Positions 16,013-23,651 of a stretch of DNA of 37,262 nucleotides are shown here, in pieces. Each line of letters opens with the position of its first letter. Position 1 is the stretch's first letter. The notes below the pieces were generated by a model. The model made no database searches. It saw nothing but the letters and a program-made list of their open reading frames with translations, and was not told where the DNA came from. This stretch comes from Moraxellaceae bacterium (GTDB lineage Bacteria > Pseudomonadota > Gammaproteobacteria > Pseudomonadales > Moraxellaceae), in the NCBI GenBank assembly GCA_020697295.1, contig JAJFBF010000027.1, positions 1 to 37,262 on the forward strand, read 5' to 3'. The position numbers were made by a program, and so were the translations under genes.

Positions 16013-16210
16013 GGCTGGCTCCCTTTGACTGGTGAGGACTTCCCGCTGACGGCCCGCTTTCAGGGGAGCGGAACGGCGGGCGTGTGCTGGAAAATCTTAA
16101 CGCCTGCCAGCCCTGTTGGTTTCCCTGAATCGGGAACGCGCGGCAGGGGAACGGCGCGAAAGGCACGGCGAGAAGAATGGCTGGGGGAGAATCCGCCAGG
16201 CAGAGCACGG

Positions 16211-16236
16211 AAAAAAGGCACCCGAAGGTGCCTTTT
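16211..16236 (-). terminator. Rho-independent terminator of the hydrolase gene
   Basis: AAAAGGCACC (16213-16222), loop CGAA, GGTGCCTTTT (16227-16236) is a perfect hairpin. On the minus strand it is followed by a T-run that continues to 16211. It begins 11 bases after the stop of the hydrolase at 16248. Confidence 0.92.
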
Positions 16237-16247
16237 CAGCAGGAAGT

Positions 16248-17186
16248 TCAGGCCGTGGCGCGGCGCGCGTTGTCCGCGATCATGTCGGTGAACATGGGCC
16301 ACAGCGCCTTGGGCAGGTCATGCCCCATGCCGGGAATCAGGTGCAGGCGGGCGCCCTTGATGGCGCGCGCCACGGCGCGGCCGCAGGCGGGACGCACCAG
16401 GATGTCGTCGAGGCCATGAATGACGATGGTGGGCACGGCAATGCGCTTGGCCAGCGGGCGCAGGCTGCCCGAACTCAGCACGGCGGTAAACTGGCGCTTG
16501 ACGCCGGCCGGGTGGTGGCTGCGCTCGAGCAGCATGCTGGCGAAGGCCTTGAGCTCGTCCTCGGGACTCGGGTATTCGGGGCTGCCGATGATGCGGAACA
16601 GCTTCAGGCTATGGGCAATGAGCTGCTCGCGGGTGGCGCCCTTGCCGGGGCCTTTCATCAAGGGCTTGATGGCCGAGGGCGCGGGCGGCGGCAGCAGGGG
16701 CTGGTTGTTGCTGGAGAAAATCACGCCGAGCGACGCAATGCGCTCGGGATGCTGGCCGGCCAGGATCTGCGCAATCATCCCGCCCATGCTGGCGCCCACC
16801 ACATGCGCCTTGCGGATGCCCAGGTGATCGAGCAGGCCGATGCAGTCGCCGGCCATGTCGTAGAGGGTATAGGCAGCCGGGCTCTTCAGGCCGAGCGAGA
16901 AGCGCGCCATGCGCAGCAGCTCGTTCATGGGAGGGCTCTTCACCTTGAGCTTGGTGGAGTGGCCGATGTCGCGATTGTCGAAGCGCACGACCCGGTAGCC
17001 CTTCTTGACGAGCATCCGGCAGAAGTCTTCGGGCCACAGCAGCATCTGCGCCGACAGGCCCATGATGAGGAGGATGGCGGGATCGGCCGGATTGCCCCAG
17101 TCCTCGTAATGCAGCTCGATGGCGCCGGCCTTTGCGCGGCCCTCGCGCACGGGGATGTCGTGAAGGATTCGTTCTGAAGAGGTCAT
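16248..17186 (-). CDS. Alpha/beta hydrolase, RdmC-like
   Basis: The start at 17186 is preferred over an ATG ten codons upstream (17216) because GGAG lies six bases before it. The 312-residue product has the full alpha/beta-hydrolase set: an early strand with LLIMGLSAQ (oxyanion region), the FDNRDIGHS turn, the nucleophile elbow GASMGG with Ser133, the acidic HGLDDILV and the final GMGHDLP His. The EDWGNP and NRDIGHS motifs recall the aclacinomycin methylesterase RdmC group, but its substrate here is unknown. No signal peptide is seen, so it should be cytoplasmic. It is downstream of the amidase gene on the same strand with a 164-base gap. Confidence 0.87.
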   Translation of the reverse strand: MTSSERILHDIPVREGRAKAGAIELHYEDWGNPADPAILLIMGLSAQMLLWPEDFCRMLVKKGYRVVRFDNRDIGHSTKLKVKSPPMNELLRMARFSLGLKSPAAYTLYDMAGDCIGLLDHLGIRKAHVVGASMGGMIAQILAGQHPERIASLGVIFSSNNQPLLPPPAPSAIKPLMKGPGKGATREQLIAHSLKLFRIIGSPEYPSPEDELKAFASMLLERSHHPAGVKRQFTAVLSSGSLRPLAKRIAVPTIVIHGLDDILVRPACGRAVARAIKGARLHLIPGMGHDLPKALWPMFTDMIADNARRATA

Positions 17187-17350
17187 CTGGGGCTCCGAAG
17201 GCGTCCTGGCCTGCACTGTGTCCGGACAGGGCGCCGGGATGGATCAGGAATGCGTCGATGGTAACGGAAAGTGCCAGCCCCGACAGAGGGCGACGGGACA
17301 GGCTTTCGTCATTGCGGGCCAGTTAGCGGTGAAACCCGCCAGGGCAGGAC

Positions 17351-18832
17351 TCAGCGCAGGGCCGGCCGGGTCCAGGGCGGCACCCAGCCGCCGATGCGCC
17401 TTTCCAGCTCGAGAGCGCAGGCCAGGGACAGGTGATCATTGTCCTGGGCCGCCACGATCTGCACGCCAAGTGGCAGGCCTTCGGCGTTCAGGCCCATGGG
17501 CACGGAAGTGCTGGGCACGCTCATGGCGTTGAAGATGGCGCAGCGCACCCAGTTGAAGGGCGGGAACAGGGGCTTGCCGTGCTTCGGCGCCACCTCGGTA
17601 TAGGGCAGCGTCACCAGCACGCCATCATCACCCAGAGCTTCCTCGATCTGCTGCTTGAGGGTGACGCCCAGGGCCACGAATTTTCGGGCGCGCCCCGGCG
17701 CCAGCTCGGGCACCTTTTCCAAGGCGGCCAGGATGACGAGGGGCAGCGTGTGGGGAGAGCGTCCGGTGAGCAGGCGGCCGAACTCGCGCAGCGGACGCCA
17801 GACGCTGCGCGAGCCGAACATCATCTCGGCAAAGCTCGGGCCTTCCGCGGTGGCGAGCATGGATGACCAGATATCAAAACCCTTGTCGAGCAGCGGCAAG
17901 TCGATGCTTTCGACCCGGGCCCCGGCCTCTTGCAGCGCCTGCACGGCGCGGGCCTGGGCCTCGCGCATGTCACGCCTGGCGCGCGGGCCGCGATCCGGCG
18001 CCAGCACCAGGACACGCAGGCCCTTGATGTCGACGCTGGCGACATCCTTCAGGCGACCTGCGGCAGGGCCTGCCATGATGCGCAGCAAAGGCTCGAGATC
18101 CTCGGCGCGCCGGCAGAGCGGGCCGGTGGACAGGAAGTCGTCGATGCCGCCCTGCGGGCCCGGGTACTGGCCCTCGTTGGGCACGAGGCGCGGCGAGCAT
18201 TTGTGGCCGAACACGCCGTTGAAGAAGGCCGGCATGCGGATGGAGCCGCCAACATCGGCGCCGAGGCCGAAGGGCGAGGCGCCGGCGCCGATGATGGCGC
18301 CCTCCCCGCCCGAGGAGCCACCGACGATGCGCGCCGGGTCGTAGGGATTGTTGCTGCGCCCGTAGACCTCGTTATAGCTCTCCATCCACATGCACAGTTC
18401 GGAGGTATTGGAGACACCGAGGGGAATCGCACCGGCCGCGCGCAATCGGGCGACAGTGATGGCGTCGCTGTCATTGATGATGTGCTGGCGCGAAACAAGA
18501 CCGGAAGCCTGCGGCGTGCCCTCGAGCTCGAAGTTCTCCTTGATGGTGCAGGGCACGCCCAGCAGCGGCGGCAGGCTGTCGATACTGCCGGCGGCACGGG
18601 CCGCGGCAAGCTGGACGTCGGCGCGGTCGGCCTCGGCGCGGGCCTCGCGGAAGCGCGTCACGACCACGGCATTGAGGCCGGGATTCACGCGCTCCATGTG
18701 CTCGATATGCGCCTCCACCACCTCGCGTGCCGAAAACTCGCCGGCGCGCAGGGCGGCGGCCAGGGCCGTGGCGGAGGAACTCAGGATGCGGAGGATGCGG
18801 TTGGCGTCGCGGGCGAGGCTGGAGGCGGTCAT
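17351..18832 (-). CDS. Amidase signature enzyme, FAAH-like
   Basis: The start at 18832 follows AGGA at nine bases. An open frame 18 codons longer lacks support. The 493-residue protein has the Ser-cisSer-Lys triad of the amidase signature family: Lys98 in TIKEN, the GGSSGGEG loop at 171-178 (cis-Ser) and Ser197 in GGSIRMP. The stretch around 171-197, with GEGAIIGAG and [11 protein letters not shown], is close in wording to fatty acid amide hydrolases, which suggests a hydrophobic amide or ester substrate rather than the Glu-tRNA amidotransferase GatA role. No GatB or GatC gene is nearby. No signal peptide is evident. It is transcribed divergently from rnfB. Confidence 0.9.
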   Translation of the reverse strand: MTASSLARDANRILRILSSSATALAAALRAGEFSAREVVEAHIEHMERVNPGLNAVVVTRFREARAEADRADVQLAAARAAGSIDSLPPLLGVPCTIKENFELEGTPQASGLVSRQHIINDSDAITVARLRAAGAIPLGVSNTSELCMWMESYNEVYGRSNNPYDPARIVGGSSGGEGAIIGAGASPFGLGADVGGSIRMPAFFNGVFGHKCSPRLVPNEGQYPGPQGGIDDFLSTGPLCRRAEDLEPLLRIMAGPAAGRLKDVASVDIKGLRVLVLAPDRGPRARRDMREAQARAVQALQEAGARVESIDLPLLDKGFDIWSSMLATAEGPSFAEMMFGSRSVWRPLREFGRLLTGRSPHTLPLVILAALEKVPELAPGRARKFVALGVTLKQQIEEALGDDGVLVTLPYTEVAPKHGKPLFPPFNWVRCAIFNAMSVPSTSVPMGLNAEGLPLGVQIVAAQDNDHLSLACALELERRIGGWVPPWTRPALR

Positions 18833-18958
18833 GGGCGGGTTTCCTGTCAGATAGCCTGATTCTGCCGCAGCCGCGAGCCGGCACAAGGCTCCGGCAGGCC
18901 CGTCAGGGGAAAATTTCGGCCCCGGGGTGCCGGTTTGCGGCCGGGCATGAGACCGGCT

Positions 18959-18987
18959 TTGCGGTGGCGCCCGCTATCTTTGATAAT
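18959..18987 (+). promoter_or_regulatory. Sigma-70-type promoter for rnfB
   Basis: TTGCGG at 18959-18964 and GATAAT at 18982-18987 are 17 bases apart and end 27 bases before the rnfB ATG. The -10 is good, the -35 only fair. Confidence 0.5.
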
Positions 18988-19014
18988 CCCGTCTCTTTTC
19001 CTGGGCCCGCCCGC

Positions 19015-19773
19015 ATGTCCGATACCGCCCGCCGCATTCCCCTGGTCGACCAGATCGAGGCCCTGCTGCCGCAAACCCAGTGCGGAAAATGCGGCACGCC
19101 CGGCTGCCGGCCCTATGCCGAAGCCATTGCCGCAGGCACGCCCATCAACCGCTGCGTGCCAGGCGGTGCCGACACCATCGCCGACCTGGCCGCGCTGCTG
19201 CATACCCCTGCCCTGCCGCTCGATCCGGCCTTTGGCGTGGAGGCGCAGACGCAGCGCATCGCCTATATCCGCGAGCCGGAATGCATCGGCTGCACCAAGT
19301 GCATCCAGGTCTGCCCGGTCGATGCCATCATGGGCGCGGCCAAGCTCATGCACACCATCCTGATCGACGAGTGCACCGGCTGCGACCTTTGCGTGGCCGC
19401 TTGCCCGGTGGACTGCATCGAGATGCACGACTTTCCGAAGATCACCGGCAAGACGGAAAAGCAGGCACGGGCCAATCACTACCGCATGCGCTTTGAAGCG
19501 CGCAATGCGCGGCTGGCGCAGGAGAAGGAATTGCTGGCGCAGCAGGCGAAACCCGTCATCACGCCGCCGCTGGTGGCGACGGCGGTGACGCCCCCGGCCG
19601 ACAGCAAGGCGCAGGTGATCGCCGCCGCCCTGGCGCGCAGCAACCTGAAGAAGGCCGAGCGCAAGCTGGCGGATGCCGCCGCGAGTGGCGGCGACACAAC
19701 AGCGCTGGCGATAGAGGTGGAGCGCTGCCGCCAATCCGTGGCGGAGCTCGAGCGCAGTCAAGCGGGCGACTGA
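19015..19773 (+). CDS. rnfB: Soluble RnfB-like iron-sulfur protein
   Basis: The 252-residue protein has the RnfB order of iron-sulfur sites. First is a Fe4S cluster with Cys23, 26, 31 and 47 (CGKCGTPGC), then two ferredoxin-type [4Fe-4S] motifs at Cys90/93/96/100 and Cys120/123/126/130. The N-terminal membrane helix of Rnf-complex RnfB is missing; the protein starts directly with the Fe4S domain. The C-terminal 110 residues are Ala/Lys/Glu-rich and helical. No other rnf gene is present in the window. Standalone RnfB-like proteins near nth are known in Proteobacteria and may supply electrons to other partners; that is inference here. No clear ribosome-binding site precedes the ATG. Confidence 0.85.
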   Translation: MSDTARRIPLVDQIEALLPQTQCGKCGTPGCRPYAEAIAAGTPINRCVPGGADTIADLAALLHTPALPLDPAFGVEAQTQRIAYIREPECIGCTKCIQVCPVDAIMGAAKLMHTILIDECTGCDLCVAACPVDCIEMHDFPKITGKTEKQARANHYRMRFEARNARLAQEKELLAQQAKPVITPPLVATAVTPPADSKAQVIAAALARSNLKKAERKLADAAASGGDTTALAIEVERCRQSVAELERSQAGD

Positions 19774-19782
19774 AGCGTCGCT

Positions 19783-19803
19783 GCCGGGCCCGCTGCGCCC
19801 GGC
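19783..19803. terminator. GC hairpin between convergent rnfB and lpxR
   Basis: GCCGGGC (19783-19789) and GCCCGGC (19797-19803) form a seven-pair stem with a seven-base loop. It fills most of the 30 bases between the two stop codons. No T-run is present, so ending here may be inefficient or Rho-aided. Confidence 0.5.
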
Positions 19804-20871
19804 TTACAAACCCCGGCTGATGGTGAAGCTGCCGAACACTGGCAACTCCTCCTGCCCGGCAAACTCGCGCGAGCGGTTGTAGTGGGCGAAGGCGATCTTC
19901 CAGGGGCCGTGCGCGAGGGCAACGCCGCGCCCGAAATCCGAGACCAGCACGCGCTTGTCGACACTGTGGCTGGGCTTCCAGGTATTGCCGTCCAGCGTGA
20001 GGTTGTGGGCCACGGCCCGGACATCAATGCTGGCAAAGACATGCCAGGCCCAACTGTCCGGCAACGGCGCCCGGTGCACCGGCGCGGTGTTCTCGCCCCC
20101 CGGGCGCAAGGGATCGCTGCCGAAGTCATCGGGCAGGCGGCGGCCGAGGCGAACCTCGAGCCCGGTATTGGCGGCAGTCATGAGATTACCCAGGCTACCG
20201 CCCCAGTGCGCATTCGCATCCCATTCCCATGAGCCCGCCCTTTCCGGCTGCCAGCGACGTACCCGTTCGTGCACCACCTGGAGGACCGGCTCGTCACGCA
20301 ATTGGGTATCCCAGCCCTGCCAGGGATCGATGCCAAAGACGCGATGCCAGTTGTTCTGCACCGCCTCGCCCTGGGCGGAGGGACCCACCATGCCCACCCG
20401 GAGCAAGGATGACTGCAGGGTGTCGCCACTGCGCGCGTTGTAGCCGATGCTGGCCAGCAGCAGTGCGGCATAGGGACGGTCCCGCAGTTGCACGCCCACC
20501 GGCGTGCGCGCCGAAGGCGTGTAGAGCGACTGGCCCAGTCCGAGCACGACATTTTTTTTATCGAAGCCTTTGGGCTGCAGCCACTCGAGATAGCGGTTGA
20601 TGCCGCGCGCAATCAAGGGCAGGCAGTCCTGGTTGGCAAAGTCGTCGAGGTTCCCCGACTTCAGCGTCAGCTGGAATCCGTTGGTATAGCCGCGGTCCTG
20701 GTTGGAGCCACCGAACAGGTCGTTATCGAGGCGAGCGCTCAGTACCGGACGGGTGCCAATGCCCGCCTCCGCGCAGGGATCGACGGGCGTTGGGGCCTCG
20801 GCCCAGGCCAGGCTCTGCAGGCCTAGTACCAGACCGGGGAGTAACGCGCGCCACAACACTGTCAACTTCAT
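19804..20871 (-). CDS. lpxR: LpxR-type lipid A deacylase (DUF2219)
   Basis: The start at 20871 gives a signal peptide (MKLTVLWRALLPGLVLGLQSLAWA) with GGAA upstream; an ATG 16 codons earlier does not. The 355-residue product has the LpxR/DUF2219 landmarks: DNDLFGG, followed by RGYTNGFQL near the mature N-terminus, which holds the Asn-Asp pair that binds calcium. It also has a central NNWHR with the expected catalytic His and the GWDTQLRDEP block. Alternating hydrophobic residues suit an outer-membrane beta-barrel. LpxR enzymes remove the 3'-acyloxyacyl group of lipid A. The gene converges on rnfB. A residue-level check against Salmonella LpxR would confirm activity. Confidence 0.88.
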   Translation of the reverse strand: MKLTVLWRALLPGLVLGLQSLAWAEAPTPVDPCAEAGIGTRPVLSARLDNDLFGGSNQDRGYTNGFQLTLKSGNLDDFANQDCLPLIARGINRYLEWLQPKGFDKKNVVLGLGQSLYTPSARTPVGVQLRDRPYAALLLASIGYNARSGDTLQSSLLRVGMVGPSAQGEAVQNNWHRVFGIDPWQGWDTQLRDEPVLQVVHERVRRWQPERAGSWEWDANAHWGGSLGNLMTAANTGLEVRLGRRLPDDFGSDPLRPGGENTAPVHRAPLPDSWAWHVFASIDVRAVAHNLTLDGNTWKPSHSVDKRVLVSDFGRGVALAHGPWKIAFAHYNRSREFAGQEELPVFGSFTISRGL

Positions 20872-21006
20872 GCAATTTCCGGAAGAGCCTGCCGAGCCGG
20901 GGCGCGGAAGACTCCCCACCTTCCGGTAGATACCCTCTAGTTACAGCTAATCCTGATGCAACGCCAGCCACCGCCCCCGGAAAGCGCAACGGCAATCACC
21001 GGTGCG

Positions 21007-21837
21007 TCAGGCGGGGACTGGCGCGGCCGGCATGTCCGCCGGCGCCGTGCAGCGCTCGAGGAAAGGCTGGGTAACGGCGAGAAAAAGCTCCGGCACTTCA
21101 GCGAAGGGGGCATGGCCCGAGGGCAGCACGATCAGGTTGGAGGCGGGGATGGTGGCGGCGGCACAGGCAGCCTCGCGCACCGGAATCAGGGGATCGCGGC
21201 GGCCGGCGATGACCAGGGTCCTGGCCTCGATGAACTTCGCCGCCTCGCGCAGGTCGAACTCCGGGCGCAGGAAGCTGCGCCAGAGCGCGGCATTGACCGC
21301 GACGGCATCGGCGCCGCGCTGCTCGCCACGGGCGCGGGCCCGCATGGCCAGGCTGACGGTGGTTTTCACACGCAAATAAAGGAAAGCCAGCAGACCGCTG
21401 AGCCAGCGGGTCATGCGCTCATTGCCCTTGATCTGGCAAAACAGCCGCGTCCAGTAGTTATGGGTGGTAAATCCGGCCGGTGCGACCAGCACCAGGGCGC
21501 TGACCCGCTCCGGGCGGCGCAGGGCCAGGCAGGCCGCCGCATAAGCTCCCAGGGAATTGCCGACAATACGCAGGTTGTGCAGGTCGAGCTTGAGCACGAA
21601 CTGCTCAAGGAGCTCGGCATACTGCATGGCGGTGGCCGTCGAGGGCGGCAGCGGCGCGGCGGATTCGCCATAGCCGGGCCAGGCCAGGCGCAGCACGCGG
21701 TAGCGGGCGGCCAGCGCGGGCAGCACGGCGTCGAAATCGCGGGGGTCGCCGGGGTTGGCATGCAGCAGGAGCAGGGGCTCGCCGCTGCCCTGCTCGTCGT
21801 AGTGCACCGTGCCCCGGTAGGTTTGCAGCTCAGGCAT
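21007..21837 (-). CDS. Alpha/beta hydrolase
   Basis: This 276-residue protein has the alpha/beta-hydrolase fold motifs: LLLLHANPGD (oxyanion strand-turn, about 22-31), WPGYGES, the nucleophile elbow GNSLGA (about 93-98), the acidic GRRDPLIP turn and the SGHAPFAE His near the end. No signal peptide is present. A cap-like helical insert (about 125-190) is basic and hydrophobic. It belongs to the broad MhpC/epoxide-hydrolase-like group, but the substrate cannot be read. It is 122 bases downstream of the SDR gene on the same strand and may be co-transcribed with it, though a GC hairpin lies between. Confidence 0.85.
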   Translation of the reverse strand: MPELQTYRGTVHYDEQGSGEPLLLLHANPGDPRDFDAVLPALAARYRVLRLAWPGYGESAAPLPPSTATAMQYAELLEQFVLKLDLHNLRIVGNSLGAYAAACLALRRPERVSALVLVAPAGFTTHNYWTRLFCQIKGNERMTRWLSGLLAFLYLRVKTTVSLAMRARARGEQRGADAVAVNAALWRSFLRPEFDLREAAKFIEARTLVIAGRRDPLIPVREAACAAATIPASNLIVLPSGHAPFAEVPELFLAVTQPFLERCTAPADMPAAPVPA

Positions 21838-21864
21838 GCAAGTCTCTGCTGATCAGGGATAGGC

Positions 21865-21884
21865 CCCGGCGCACCGGCGCCGGG
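21865..21884 (-). repeat. Intergenic GC hairpin
   Basis: CCCGGCGC (21865-21872) and GCGCCGGG (21877-21884) form an eight-pair stem with a four-base loop between the SDR and hydrolase genes. There is no T-run; an mRNA-stabilising or weakly attenuating role is possible. Confidence 0.4.
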
Positions 21885-21959
21885 AAGTCCGTGCGGCAAA
21901 GGTAAGGGAGCCCGCCCGGTCGCCCTGTCAGTAATTGGTAACGCATGGCGGACCCGGAC

Positions 21960-22757
21960 TTACTCGACCATCTTGCCGGCCCTGCCCATCATGTAGCGGA
22001 TACGCTCGGGAAACAGGCGCGAGGTGTAGGCCAGGGTCTTGTTGACGGCGCCCGGCACGCACACCGGCTGGCCGGCCATGACCGCATCGAAGCCGGCGCG
22101 GGCCACGGTCTCGGCGTCGTGCCACATGAAGGCGGGCAGCCTGTTGGTGAGCTCGCGGGTGCCCTGCACGTCATGGAACTCCGACCAGGTGAAGCCCGGG
22201 CAAAGCGCGGTGACGTAGACTCCATGCGGCTTGAGCTCCATGTCGACGGCCTCGGAGACATTGAGCACAAAAGACTTGATGCCGGTGTAAAGCATGCTGG
22301 GGGCGGTGGGCGCGAAGGCCGCGAGCGACGCCAGGTTGATGATGCGGCCATAGCCGCGCGCCTTCATGGCCGGCGCCAGGCTGTGCATGAGCCCGGTGAC
22401 GGTGCCCATCATGACCTGCATCTCGGCGTGCAGCTCGCTCCAGTCGCTGCCCAGGAAGCTCTTGCTGGCGGCGAAGCCGGCATTGTTGACCAGGATGTCG
22501 ATATCGAGCCGCATGCGCTCGGTCGCGGCGACGATGGTGGCCACGGCATCGGAGCGGGAGAGGTCTACCGCGCAGATCTCGGCGCGGATGCCAAAGGCCT
22601 GCTCGAGCTCGTTGCCGAGGTGTCGCAGGCGGTCTTCGCGACGCGCCACGAGCAGGAGATTGGCGCCCCGGGCGGCGAGCAGACGGGCGAAGGCCTCGCC
22701 AATGCCGGCCGAAGCGCCGGTGACCAGGGCGGTACGACCGTTCAGGGATGCGGACAT
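21960..22757 (-). CDS. Short-chain dehydrogenase/reductase
   Basis: The start at 22757 follows GGAG seven bases upstream. An open frame 26 codons longer lacks protein character. The 265-residue product is a classical SDR with the cofactor loop TGASAGIG (about 13-20), NNAG after DILV (about 88-91), a catalytic Ser in INLASLA and the YTGIK pair (Tyr and Lys four apart). The ARRED turn after strand 2 suggests NADP(H) preference, because basic residues sit where NAD-type enzymes carry Asp. It is a cytoplasmic oxidoreductase of unknown substrate, similar in wording to the DltE/YqjQ-like branch. It is transcribed divergently from nth. Confidence 0.9.
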   Translation of the reverse strand: MSASLNGRTALVTGASAGIGEAFARLLAARGANLLLVARREDRLRHLGNELEQAFGIRAEICAVDLSRSDAVATIVAATERMRLDIDILVNNAGFAASKSFLGSDWSELHAEMQVMMGTVTGLMHSLAPAMKARGYGRIINLASLAAFAPTAPSMLYTGIKSFVLNVSEAVDMELKPHGVYVTALCPGFTWSEFHDVQGTRELTNRLPAFMWHDAETVARAGFDAVMAGQPVCVPGAVNKTLAYTSRLFPERIRYMMGRAGKMVE

Positions 22758-22941
22758 GGGACACTCCGTTGTCGGCAATGCGGGCTGGCATCTTGCCTCA
22801 GGCGCCGGCCGGCGGCCAGCAGGCTTGTCCGGCAACCGCGTGACCGGCCGGACGCTGACCTGAGCTTAGCGGAACCGCGGCAATCTCCTAGAATCAGCCG
22901 ACACTTTCAGCCCAATTTCCCAGCCCCCGCGAGCGCGCCCC

Positions 22942-23577
22942 TTGAACCCCAGCAAACGCCAGCAGATCTTCGCCCGCTTTCAGGCCGCCAATCCGCACCC
23001 CACCACCGAGCTCCATTACCGCACGCCCTTCGAACTGCTGGTGGCGGTGCTGCTCTCGGCGCAGATGACCGACGTGGGCGTCAACAAGGCCACCGCCCGG
23101 CTGTTCCCGGTCGCGAACACGCCGGAGGCCATCCTGGCCCTGGGGGTGGAGGGACTGCAGGACTACCTCAAGACCATCAACTTCTTCCGCACCAAGGCGG
23201 AAAACCTGATCAAGACCTGCCGCCTGCTGATCGAGAAGCACGGCAGCGTGGTGCCGGAGTCGCGGGAGGCGCTGGAAGCATTGCCGGGCGTCGGCCGCAA
23301 GACCGCGAACGTCATCCTCAACACGGCCTTCGGCCACGCCACCATCGCTGTCGACACGCATATCTTCCGCGTTTCCAACCGCACGAAGCTCGCGCCGGGA
23401 AAGGACGTGGTGGAGGTGGAGAAAAAGCTGGAGAAATTCGTGCCGCCGGAATACCGCCAGGATGCGCACCACTGGCTGATCCTGCACGGCCGCTATACCT
23501 GCGTGGCGCGCAAGCCGCGTTGCGGTTCCTGCCTCATCGAGGACCTTTGCGAGTTCAGGGACAAGGTTTACGACTGA
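22942..23577 (+). CDS. nth: Endonuclease III, DNA glycosylase/AP lyase
   Basis: The start is TTG, chosen because the product then lines up with E. coli Nth from its first residues (MNPSKRQQIFARF..., PHPTTEL). The 211-residue length, the helix-hairpin-helix loop LPGVGRKTAN with catalytic Lys120, the catalytic Asp138 in VDTH and the [4Fe-4S] ligands Cys187, 194, 197 and 203 all fall at the E. coli positions. The enzyme removes oxidised pyrimidines and nicks the abasic site in base excision repair. No ribosome-binding site is evident, which fits low expression. A possible promoter is TAGAAT at 22889-22894 with a poor -35. The gene converges on the large DUF11 gene. Confidence 0.97.
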   Translation: MNPSKRQQIFARFQAANPHPTTELHYRTPFELLVAVLLSAQMTDVGVNKATARLFPVANTPEAILALGVEGLQDYLKTINFFRTKAENLIKTCRLLIEKHGSVVPESREALEALPGVGRKTANVILNTAFGHATIAVDTHIFRVSNRTKLAPGKDVVEVEKKLEKFVPPEYRQDAHHWLILHGRYTCVARKPRCGSCLIEDLCEFRDKVYD

Positions 23578-23651
23578 CGCGGAAGCCGCACCTGCCTGAC
23601 CGGCTAAAGGCCGCAAGCAGGCTTCCGGCTATTGGCAGTGGCAGATGTTCC

